DNA of 5,887 bases from an uncultured Lachnospiraceae bacterium (GCA_905200565.1 CAJKKX010000166.1:1-5887); one strand, 5' to 3'. Shown: positions 1 to 5,159, counted from the stretch's first letter. Notes: generated by a model not told the origin, from the sequence alone. Program-made: numbers and translations.

Positions 1-532
1 AATCCGCCCGAAATACCAGAACACGGTCATACCATTTTTCTTTCTTCTTGCTGAACGCCGCACAGTCCACGCCCATATCGAGCGCTTCCACCGGCACCTC
101 AAAGGTGTGCGCACCCTCTTCATTTTCCACAAACGGTATGTAATCTTCCTCCGTCGCAGCGACAGCCTCCTCGCCGGTTCCCATGTAGAGATACAGATAG
201 CCAGTTCCGCCCATCGTCATGACAGCGGTCATTTTCCCGTCCGCCACCGTCAACTCACATTCCTCAATACTGAACATGGAGGAGCTGGAGTCCACCTTAA
301 TGCTGTAAACGCCATCTTTGATGCTCTCCGCATAGACCGGCACCATGTCGTCAGTCACAATGTCCTCAACCGGAGCCATTTCCTCCTTCGACGCCACCTG
401 GCTCTCCGTACTGCCCTCCGCTGCTTCTGTAACAGCTTCCGTCGCAGCCTCTGTTTCCTCGGCACATCCCAGTGTGCTCATCATACCGGCTGCGAGAACC
501 GCAGCCAGCACCGTTGCCTTAAATTTTTTCAT
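1..532 (-). CDS. Lipoprotein with NEAT-like (heme-binding-fold) domain, 3' end cut by window edge
   Basis: 177 codons are visible with no stop, so the C-terminus lies outside the window. The start is the ATG whose complement is at 530-532, preceded by a modest AAGGGG ribosome binding site. Residues 1-22 form a lipoprotein signal peptide (MKKFK, hydrophobic stretch, then TLGC with C23 as the likely lipidated Cys; Thr at -3 is not the ideal lipobox residue). Residues 24-45 are a Glu/Ala/Thr-rich linker. Residues about 67-177 look like one beta-rich domain: opening DGVYSIKV (73-80), SSSMF (83-87), LTVADGKMTAVMT (94-106) and closing WYDRVLVF (167-174). This spacing resembles NEAT domains of surface heme carriers (DG-x-Y-x-I start, S-x-M helix, L-x-V-x-DGK strand, Y-x-x-x-V-x-F end), but the classical YxxxY heme-ligand pair is not evident. 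It lies 91 bp downstream of the exported chelatase on the same strand, so co-transcription under the B12 riboswitch is likely. Role inferred: surface binding of a tetrapyrrole or metal. Lipoprotein call is firm; NEAT assignment is tentative. Confidence 0.75.
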   Translation of the reverse strand, partial: MKKFKATVLAAVLAAGMMSTLGCAEETEAATEAVTEAAEGSTESQVASKEEMAPVEDIVTDDMVPVYAESIKDGVYSIKVDSSSSMFSIEECELTVADGKMTAVMTMGGTGYLYLYMGTGEEAVAATEEDYIPFVENEEGAHTFEVPVEALDMGVDCAAFSKKKEKWYDRVLVFRAD

Positions 533-589
533 GATGATACCCCTTTTTGTTCCTTACAAATCTTTGAAAGCCTATGTATTGCTCCGTCA

Positions 590-607
590 CGCTTCCTAAC
601 GGAAGCG
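590..607 (-). other. Hairpin in the chelatase-lipoprotein intergenic gap
   Basis: Perfect 7-bp inverted repeat CGCTTCC / GGAAGCG with a TAAC loop, lying 17 bp after the chelatase stop codon on the minus strand. No T-tract follows it in either direction, so it is not a standard intrinsic terminator. It could protect the upstream mRNA 3' end or tune expression of the distal lipoprotein gene; this is inference. Confidence 0.5.
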
Positions 608-623
608 CAGCTTTCATAATCTC

Positions 624-1646
624 TTACTCAGCAAGGCTGTCGATTGCTGCCTGCGCATGTGCAACCAGGAGCTCCTGGATCGCCGGCATCTCGCCAAGAC
701 CCTTCAGATTGCAGGTTACTTCGTAGCCGGCATCCTCAAATGTCTTTTTCCATGCGCCGTCCTCGTCGCCTGCCATATCGTTGTTTGCGTGGTCGCCCGC
801 AACGATCATCAGCGGCTGAAGAACTACCTTCTTATACTCGCCTGCCTGTACTGCTGCAAGCACATCGTCCAGCGACGGGCTTGCTTCTACCGTACCTACA
901 AAGTAGTTTGCGAAGCCTGCTTCTGTCAGCTTTTCCTGCATGGTTGCATAGATCTGGTTGGACTCTGCCTCAGTGCCGTGTCCCATGAATACGATCGCGG
1001 TCTCGCCGTCGTCCTGCGCCTTGGTATCTTCTGTGATCGCGTTGATAACAACCTGATAGTCCTCATCGGAGGTAAGAAGCGGTTCGCCGACTGCTACCTG
1101 CTCAAACTCCTCTGCATACTGCGCAAGCTCGTCGATAACATCGTTGTACTCCAGACCGTTCATCAGATGCGTCGGCTGTACAACCAGCGTCTTTACGCCG
1201 TTGTCGATCGCTCTGTTCAGCGCCTCGCCGAAGTTGTCGATCACTTCGCCGTCACGGTTCTTCACATGGTCGATGATGATCTGTGCCGTAAAGCCTCTTC
1301 TCACAGAATATTCCGGGAACGCTTCTTCCATAGCGTTCTCGATCGCGCCGATGGTTGCCACACGGTTATCGTTGAAGCTTGTGCCAAAGCTTACGACCAG
1401 CAGCTCCTTTTCGCCGATCTCATCCTGGTTTCTCGGATTATCCTTGGAAGCGTCGCCGGTCTCGTAGTTTTCCTCGTCTTCTCCCTCAGCCTCTTCTGCA
1501 GCAGCCTCCGTCGCATCCTCCGCTGCTTCTGAAACAGCTTCCGTCACCGCTTCCGTTGCATCCTCTGCCTGTACGCCTACAGCGCCCATCATCAAAGTTG
1601 CCGCACCAACACCTGCTGCCAACAGCTTCCATACTTTGTTTTTCAT
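624..1646 (-). CDS. cbiK: Exported sirohydrochlorin cobaltochelatase (CbiK family)
   Basis: 340 aa, complete. CbiK enzymes insert Co2+ (some also Fe2+) into sirohydrochlorin or its precursor in the early-cobalt B12 pathway. The start ATG (1644-1646) has a strong AAGGAGGA site at 1654-1661. Residues 1-27 are a Sec signal peptide (MKNKVWK, hydrophobic core, VQA just before E28), so the mature protein should act outside the cytoplasm. Residues 28-66 are a very acidic Glu/Ala/Thr linker. The chelatase core spans about 80-336: ELLVVSFGTSF at 81-91, MGHGTE with H223, TVEASPS with E254, and GDHANNDMAG with H286. These match the metal-binding His/Glu/His triad known in Salmonella CbiK and periplasmic Desulfovibrio CbiK. 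No C-terminal anchor is seen. It sits behind a cobalamin riboswitch and ahead of a NEAT-like lipoprotein. Most Firmicute chelatases of this family are expected in the cytosol, so the location is unusual; cobalt or tetrapyrrole scavenging rather than de novo synthesis is a reasonable alternative role. Confidence 0.93.
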   Translation of the reverse strand: MKNKVWKLLAAGVGAATLMMGAVGVQAEDATEAVTEAVSEAAEDATEAAAEEAEGEDEENYETGDASKDNPRNQDEIGEKELLVVSFGTSFNDNRVATIGAIENAMEEAFPEYSVRRGFTAQIIIDHVKNRDGEVIDNFGEALNRAIDNGVKTLVVQPTHLMNGLEYNDVIDELAQYAEEFEQVAVGEPLLTSDEDYQVVINAITEDTKAQDDGETAIVFMGHGTEAESNQIYATMQEKLTEAGFANYFVGTVEASPSLDDVLAAVQAGEYKKVVLQPLMIVAGDHANNDMAGDEDGAWKKTFEDAGYEVTCNLKGLGEMPAIQELLVAHAQAAIDSLAE

Positions 1647-1653
1647 GTTCTTA

Positions 1654-1661
1654 TCCTCCTT
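1654..1661 (-). promoter_or_regulatory. Ribosome binding site of the chelatase gene
   Basis: Reads AAGGAGGA on the minus strand, 7 nt upstream of the ATG. It is a near-perfect anti-16S match and fixes the start that includes the signal peptide. Confidence 0.9.
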
Positions 1662-1669
1662 GATTTTTT

Positions 1670-1692
1670 AGACGAAACGTCCTGTTCCGTCT
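1670..1692 (-). other. Leader hairpin just upstream of the chelatase RBS
   Basis: On the minus strand AGACGGAAC pairs with GTTTCGTCT (9 bp including one G-T wobble) around the loop AGGAC. It is followed by an A-run and then the RBS 8 nt away. No T-tract follows, so it is not a terminator. It may keep the RBS single-stranded, or stabilise the 5' end of transcripts that pass the riboswitch terminator (inference). Confidence 0.5.
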
Positions 1693-1811
1693 CTGATGTA
1701 TGTAAATTTTTGCATCAGCATTGTAACCCGGCACGGAAGAAGGAGCATACACAACCGCAAAAATGTGCTTTCCACGCTTTCTTATCAGGCAGAAATCTGC
1801 GGAAATTTTCC

Positions 1812-1850
1812 ACAAAATAAAAAATCTTTTACATGGAAAAGTAAAAGATT
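1812..1850 (-). terminator. Intrinsic terminator in the B12 riboswitch leader (expression platform)
   Basis: A perfect 10-bp stem, AATCTTTTAC (1850-1841) with GTAAAAGATT (1832-1823), closes an 8-nt loop and is followed on the minus strand by TTTTATTTTG. It lies between the cobalamin aptamer and the chelatase start, about 70 nt after the aptamer. It would stop transcription before the gene. In typical B12 riboswitches ligand binding favours such a terminator; I could not identify a convincing antiterminator pairing by eye. The arms also pair symmetrically on the plus strand, but without a T-tail there. Confidence 0.82.
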
Positions 1851-1899
1851 CGTGCAGCTGCAGAACATGCAAAACGGTACAATCAATTACTCGTGATCC

Positions 1900-1919
1900 G
1901 GACCGGTTTTCCCAGGTCC
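1900..1919 (-). other. Stem-loop immediately after the B12 aptamer
   Basis: GGACC pairs with GGTCC around a 10-nt loop, starting about 13 nt past the conserved B12 box on the minus strand. Its position matches the regulatory hairpin whose loop forms a kissing contact with the aptamer in known cobalamin riboswitches. The loop-loop match itself was not established. Confidence 0.45.
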
Positions 1920-1924
1920 CGTAC

Positions 1925-2112
1925 CAGCAGCAGGCAGGTTTCCTGGCTTGCAGATCCTCATGCAAAAACTGTCTTCCCGGTTGCCCAGTGACTGCGCCAA
2001 ACGCGCTTTGTTTTGCACTCCCTGCTCACAGTGACGAGATCGTACAGGATTTTCACCTGTTTCCCTTTTAACAGATCGCGGCTTTGCCGTTTTCTGCACC
2101 TGTTGCTCTTAT
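1925..2112 (-). ncRNA. Cobalamin (B12) riboswitch aptamer
   Basis: Read on the minus strand, the conserved aptamer elements occur in the right order. TTAAAAGGGAA is at 2071-2061, GGTGAAAATCC at 2057-2047 inside a P3 stem (ACAGG/CCTGT), and CGTCACTGTGA at 2036-2026. GTCACTGG follows at 1992-1985, CCGGGAAGACAG at 1980-1969, and the B12 box GCCAGGAAACCTGCC at 1947-1933. The aptamer begins a few bases after the predicted transcription start. It faces the exported chelatase gene, so the operon should be repressed by adenosylcobalamin or a related cobamide. The outer borders (P1 stem) are approximate. Confidence 0.96.
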
Positions 2113-2124
2113 GAAGTTACAAAC

Positions 2125-2153
2125 ATCATAGCACTCTTTTTTCAAAAGTACAA
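2125..2153 (-). promoter_or_regulatory. Sigma-A promoter for the riboswitch-chelatase-lipoprotein unit
   Basis: On the minus strand the -35 is TTGTAC (2153-2148) and the -10 is TATGAT (2130-2125), with exactly 17 bp between them. Expected transcription start is near 2118, a few bases before the aptamer. The placement directly upstream of the riboswitch makes this a strong call. Confidence 0.85.
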
Positions 2154-2202
2154 GTATTTTATGAATATTGATCTGATAGCTTTCACACTTTTTATCCTGT
2201 TA

Positions 2203-2237
2203 TTACTCTTGCCAGCATCCCCAATATATGATACAGT
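2203..2237 (+). promoter_or_regulatory. Possible promoter for the AraC-family regulator
   Basis: Two weak readings overlap. One is TTGCCA (2209-2214), 17 bp, TACAGT (2232-2237). The other is the better -10 TATGAT (2227-2232) with a poor -35 TTACTC (2203-2208). Either would give an untranslated leader of about 95-100 nt before the regulator start at 2338. The stretch 2154-2337 otherwise holds no gene I can support. Confidence 0.35.
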
Positions 2238-2337
2238 CTCTTCAACCGCTCCACCCCTAAAATCCGCCGGAGTCAGCATTTCCCGCAATATCGGACGGAT
2301 TATTTTGCCTGATTACAAGTGCAGGAAGGAGGTATCT

Positions 2338-3276
2338 ATGAAGCATTCTGACATCACGCCCTTAAAAGAAAACCGTCTGCACGGCACCGCCGCTTTTCCC
2401 TGCGCCTGTTACCAGGCGGACAGCGCCGCGCCGCCTGCCGGTATGCCGTTTCTGGTAAAACATCACTGGCATGAGGAGCTGGAGATTATTTATTTTGAGC
2501 AGGGCTGTTTTCATCTGGAAATCAATATGGAAAAATATGAAATCGAAGAGGAGTGCTTCTGTCTGATAAAAAGCGGAGACCTCCACTACATTTATTCAGA
2601 AAAGGATTACCGGGAGATGGCGTTCGTCTTTTCTCTGTCCATGCTGCGCACTTTTGCCGCCGACCCGGTGCAGGAAAAGCTTGTGCAGCCGCTGTCGGAG
2701 GGCACACTGTCGCTTCCGGGACCGATTTTCCGCCAAAATCCCTGCTTCGCCGTTCTGAAGCGCCAATTTCTGCAGATCGCAGATGCCGCCGGGCTTCCCT
2801 CCGATGCTTCCAGCCGCCGCAGCCAGTATCGTGTAAGCAGCCTTCCGCAATATATGCGCGCCAAAGCGTCGCTTTTAAATATTTTTGCAGCCTTTTCCGA
2901 ACAGAATCTTCTTGCCGCCTCCCAGATGACAGCAGACAGACGGGTGGACACCGTCAAAAAAACGCTCTCTTACATGCAGGCGCACATGACCGAAAAAGTC
3001 ACCATGCAAAACCTTGCCGCCCAGGCAAATATGAACGAGCAGTATTTCTGCCGCTTCTTCAAAAAAATCATCGGCAGACCGCCAATTACCTATTTAAATG
3101 AGATGCGTATCCGGTACGCCTGCCGCCTTCTAAAAGAAACCGACCATTCTGTAACAGAAATCGCACTGGAAAGCGGCTTCAATAATCTGGGCAATTTTAT
3201 GCGTACCTTCCGGCTGGTGTGCGGGTGCACGCCTCTGCAATACCGGAAGGGAAGCGAGAAAGTCAATATTTCGTAA
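2338..3276 (+). CDS. AraC/XylS-family transcriptional regulator with N-terminal cupin
   Basis: 312 aa from the ATG at 2338, chosen because AAGGAGG (2326-2332) lies 5 nt upstream. The in-frame ATG at 2161 has no RBS and would add an unrelated hydrophobic leader. Residues about 36-98 form a cupin-type sensor domain (KHHWHEELEIIYFEQG at 41-56, with H42, H43, H45 and E46 typical of sugar- or metal-sensing pockets). The middle, about 100-200, is a linker/dimerisation region. Residues 203-305 are the DNA-binding domain: first HTH about 221-245 (VTMQNLAAQANMNEQYFCRF) and second HTH about 271-296 (SVTEIALESGFNNLGNFMRTF), ending in TPLQYRKG. About 300 aa with this order is typical of activators of sugar genes. 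The next gene, 110 bp downstream in the same direction, is an alpha-glucosidase, so control of that gene by an alpha-glucoside or related sugar is the natural inference. The actual effector cannot be read from sequence. Confidence 0.92.
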   Translation: MKHSDITPLKENRLHGTAAFPCACYQADSAAPPAGMPFLVKHHWHEELEIIYFEQGCFHLEINMEKYEIEEECFCLIKSGDLHYIYSEKDYREMAFVFSLSMLRTFAADPVQEKLVQPLSEGTLSLPGPIFRQNPCFAVLKRQFLQIADAAGLPSDASSRRSQYRVSSLPQYMRAKASLLNIFAAFSEQNLLAASQMTADRRVDTVKKTLSYMQAHMTEKVTMQNLAAQANMNEQYFCRFFKKIIGRPPITYLNEMRIRYACRLLKETDHSVTEIALESGFNNLGNFMRTFRLVCGCTPLQYRKGSEKVNIS

Positions 3277-3307
3277 TTTTTAGTCATATTTGCAGAAGAT
3301 TTTTGTC
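3276..3307 (+). promoter_or_regulatory. Candidate AraC-type operator: direct repeat upstream of the glucosidase
   Basis: ATTTTTAGTC (3276-3285) and ATTTTTGTC (3299-3307) form an imperfect direct repeat whose right ends are 22 bp apart, about two helical turns. The second copy covers the position where a -35 would lie for the -10 at 3319-3324. This layout is typical of AraC-family activator half-sites next to RNA polymerase. A/T-rich repeats arise easily by chance, so confidence is low. Confidence 0.35.
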
Positions 3308-3318
3308 CACAGCGGAAT

Positions 3319-3324
3319 TATACT
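3319..3324 (+). promoter_or_regulatory. Candidate -10 element of the glucosidase promoter
   Basis: TATACT matches the -10 consensus at 5 of 6 positions, but no recognisable -35 hexamer lies 16-18 bp upstream. That pattern fits an activator-dependent promoter, with the adjacent AraC-family protein as the obvious candidate. Expected start of transcription is about 3331, about 55 nt before the ATG. Confidence 0.45.
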
Positions 3325-3337
3325 GTACTCATCATTC

Positions 3338-3359
3338 AGAACAGGACGCATCCGGTTCT
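3338..3359 (+). repeat. Inverted repeat in the glucosidase leader
   Basis: AGAAC-a-GGA pairs with TCC-g-GTTCT around the loop CGCA: 8 paired bases with one internal mismatch. It sits downstream of the predicted -10 and upstream of the RBS. It could be a repressor operator or an mRNA hairpin. No T-run follows, so it is not a terminator. Confidence 0.45.
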
Positions 3360-3386
3360 CACCAATTTTGAACGGAGGATTTGATT

Positions 3387-5054
3387 ATGCAGAAAAAATG
3401 GTGGCACGGAAAGGTTGCCTATCAGATTTACCCGAAGAGCTTTCGCGATACCAATGGAGACGGCATCGGCGACCTTCGCGGAATTATTGAAAAGCTCGAT
3501 TATTTAAAGGATCTCGGTGTGGATATCGTCTGGATCTCTCCCTGCTTCTGTTCCCCGCTGGCGGATCAGGGCTACGATATTTCCGACTATTACAACATCG
3601 ACCCGCGCTTCGGAACCATGGAGGATATGGACGAACTGCTTGCCGAGGCAAAAAAGCGTGATATGTACATTGTCCTTGACCTGGTGGTAAATCACTGCTC
3701 CGACGAGCATGAGTGGTTCCAAAAGGCGCTCGCCGATCCGGACGGTCCTTACGGAAAATATTTTTATATTGAAGAATGCAAAGACGGGAAGCTGCCGTGC
3801 AACTGGCGCTCTTACTTCGGCGGTCCGGTCTGGGAACAGATTCCGGGAACCGACAAATATTACCTGCATGTGTTCCACAAAAAGCAGCCGGATCTAAACT
3901 GGGAAAATCCAAAAGTGCGTCAGGAAATCTACAAGATGATCAACTGGTGGCTGGACAAGGGCGTTGCCGGATTCCGCATCGACGCGATCATCAATATCAA
4001 AAAAGCGCTGCCGTTTAAGGATTATCCGGTCGACCGTGAGGACGGACTTTCCTCGATCCACTACATGTTGGAAGACGCGCAAGGCGTTCTCGATTTCCTG
4101 CATGAAATGTCGGATAACACCTTCAAGCCGCACAATGCTTTTTCCGTCGGCGAGGTGTTTAACGAAAAGCCGGATGAGCTGCCGGATTTCATCGGCGATA
4201 ACGGCTGTTTTTCCACCATGTTCGATTTTAACGAGACGATTTTCGGCGGAAGCGCAAAGGGCTGGTACGACAGTCAGGTGATCACGCCGGATGACTACAA
4301 ACGCTGCTGCTTTGAGAGTCAGCGCAAAATAGCGGATATCGGTTTTCTTTCCAATATTATTGAGAATCACGACGAGCCGCGCGGTGTCAGCCGCTACATC
4401 CCGGAGGGCGACTGCTGCGAGGCGAGCAAAAAGATGCTCGGAACGATTTCCTTCATGCTCAAAGGGCTTCCCTTCCTCTACCAGGGACAGGAGCTTGGCA
4501 TGGAAAATCTCACATTCGCCTCCATCGACGAGGTGAACGATATCAGCACGCTTGATGAATACCAGGTTGCCTTAAAAGCCGGCCTTTCCCCCAAAGAAGC
4601 GCTGAAAGCAGTCAACCGTCTCAGCCGCGACAACGCCCGTACCCCATTCCAGTGGGATGCCAGCGAAAACGCTGGTTTCACAAGCGGTACACCGTGGCTG
4701 CGCATAAATCCGAACTACACGCAGATCAACGCCGCCGAGCAGATGAGCCGCGAAGATTCCGTGTTCAACTACTATAAAAAGCTGACGGCGCTGCGCAAAA
4801 ATCCGCAGTACGCGGACACCATCGTTTACGGAAACCTGGAACCGGTGTGGGAGGACCGTCACAATCTGATGGCATTCTACCGCCGCGGCGAAGATCAGAC
4901 GCTGCTCGTCATCGCAAACTATCAGAAAGAGCCGCAGACCGTCACGCTTGATGCGCCGTATAAAAACGTAGTGCTGAATAATCTAAAGCAGCTTGACACG
5001 GACGGCACGACACTGCACCTTGCAGGTTATCAGGCAGTGATATTAGAAATGTAG
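3387..5054 (+). CDS. GH13 alpha-glucosidase / oligo-1,6-glucosidase-like enzyme (subfamily 31 type)
   Basis: 555 aa, close to the 558 aa of Bacillus cereus oligo-1,6-glucosidase. The ATG at 3387 is set by GGAGG (3374-3378) 8 nt upstream; the in-frame TTG at 3381 is too close to that site. No signal peptide, so it acts in the cytosol on imported alpha-glucosides such as isomaltose, panose, maltose or sucrose. The (beta/alpha)8 barrel shows the Ca2+ loop DTNGDGIGD (21-29), region I DLVVNH (98-103), QPDLNW (167-172), region II GFRIDA with nucleophile D199, region III GEVF with acid/base E256, and region IV ENHDEPR with D329. DNARTPFQWD (415-424) and PWLRINPNY (436-444) are typical of the subfamily. 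The C-terminal beta domain is about 480-555. The residue after the nucleophile is Ala200, where alpha-1,6-specific members usually have Val and alpha-1,4-specific ones Thr, so linkage preference is open. The enzyme is unusually Cys-rich near the active site (CFC, 53-55). It probably follows the upstream AraC regulator's control. Confidence 0.95.
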   Translation: MQKKWWHGKVAYQIYPKSFRDTNGDGIGDLRGIIEKLDYLKDLGVDIVWISPCFCSPLADQGYDISDYYNIDPRFGTMEDMDELLAEAKKRDMYIVLDLVVNHCSDEHEWFQKALADPDGPYGKYFYIEECKDGKLPCNWRSYFGGPVWEQIPGTDKYYLHVFHKKQPDLNWENPKVRQEIYKMINWWLDKGVAGFRIDAIINIKKALPFKDYPVDREDGLSSIHYMLEDAQGVLDFLHEMSDNTFKPHNAFSVGEVFNEKPDELPDFIGDNGCFSTMFDFNETIFGGSAKGWYDSQVITPDDYKRCCFESQRKIADIGFLSNIIENHDEPRGVSRYIPEGDCCEASKKMLGTISFMLKGLPFLYQGQELGMENLTFASIDEVNDISTLDEYQVALKAGLSPKEALKAVNRLSRDNARTPFQWDASENAGFTSGTPWLRINPNYTQINAAEQMSREDSVFNYYKKLTALRKNPQYADTIVYGNLEPVWEDRHNLMAFYRRGEDQTLLVIANYQKEPQTVTLDAPYKNVVLNNLKQLDTDGTTLHLAGYQAVILEM

Positions 5055-5077
5055 GATACCGTTGAGATTTCATTCTT

Positions 5078-5159
5078 TTTATGATAAACTGTCCGAGGGC
5101 AATTCCGCACAAACGGGATTCCTGCGGGCAGTTTTTGCTGCCGCGCCCTCTATCATAAA
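5078..5159. repeat. Long inverted repeat enclosing the glucosidase terminator
   Basis: TTTATGATA (5078-5086) is perfectly complementary to TATCATAAA (5151-5159). Just inside, GAGGGC (5095-5100) is complementary to GCCCTC (5145-5150). The two left arms are separated by 8 bases while the right arms abut. Within this frame, AATTCCG/CGGGATT (5101-5107, 5114-5120) and GCGG-CAG/CTGCCGC (5124-5131, 5138-5144) can form two inner hairpins. The result is a branched fold that excludes the terminator pairing. The right arm ends 7 bases before the RBS of the next gene. Confidence 0.65.
5086..5136 (+). terminator. Intrinsic terminator after the glucosidase gene
   Basis: AAACTGTCCG (5086-5095) pairs with CGGGCAGTTT (5125-5134), including one wobble. 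The stem continues as AGG/CCT and AATTCCG/CGGGATT around the loop CACAAA, with small bulges. This makes a roughly 20-bp imperfect stem running straight into TTTTT (5132-5136). It begins 31 nt after the glucosidase stop, so it likely ends or attenuates that transcript before the HAD gene. Confidence 0.7.

Noticed and set aside
590..607. Hairpin considered as an operon-ending terminator after the chelatase
   Set aside because: No T-tract follows the stem on either strand, so the lipoprotein gene is still likely co-transcribed.
107..619. Open frame of 170 codons on the plus strand
   Set aside because: It runs antisense through the lipoprotein gene; His/Arg-rich composition is typical of a shadow frame and no RBS precedes it.
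657..1532. Open frame of 291 codons on the plus strand
   Set aside because: It is entirely antisense to the chelatase gene, which has a signal peptide, intact catalytic motifs and a strong RBS. The plus-strand translation shows no recognisable domain and no RBS.
1651..2099. Minus-strand open frames of 104 and 70 codons upstream of the chelatase
   Set aside because: They run through the cobalamin aptamer and its terminator. The conservation there is of RNA structure, not protein, and neither has a credible RBS.
2161..2337. Upstream start of the AraC-family gene at 2161 adding 59 residues with a hydrophobic stretch that resembles a signal or membrane segment
   Set aside because: No RBS precedes 2161, whereas AAGGAGG sits 5 nt before the ATG at 2338. 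Likely promoter elements lie inside the extension, and the 312-aa product already matches the family length.
2553..3101. Plus-strand frame of 182 codons inside the AraC-family gene
   Set aside because: It is an alternative frame within a well-supported gene, with no RBS and no recognisable motif.
3381..3386. TTG start for the glucosidase two codons upstream of the ATG
   Set aside because: It is only 2 nt from the GGAGG motif, while the ATG at 3387 has the normal 8-nt spacing.
3484..4370. Minus-strand open frames opposite the glucosidase (up to 158 codons)
   Set aside because: All are antisense shadows of a GH13 gene with complete catalytic motifs; none has an RBS or recognisable domain.
5078..5159. 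T-box or known riboswitch upstream of the HAD gene
   Set aside because: No T-box sequence or other recognised aptamer core is present; only the alternative pairings described can be supported.
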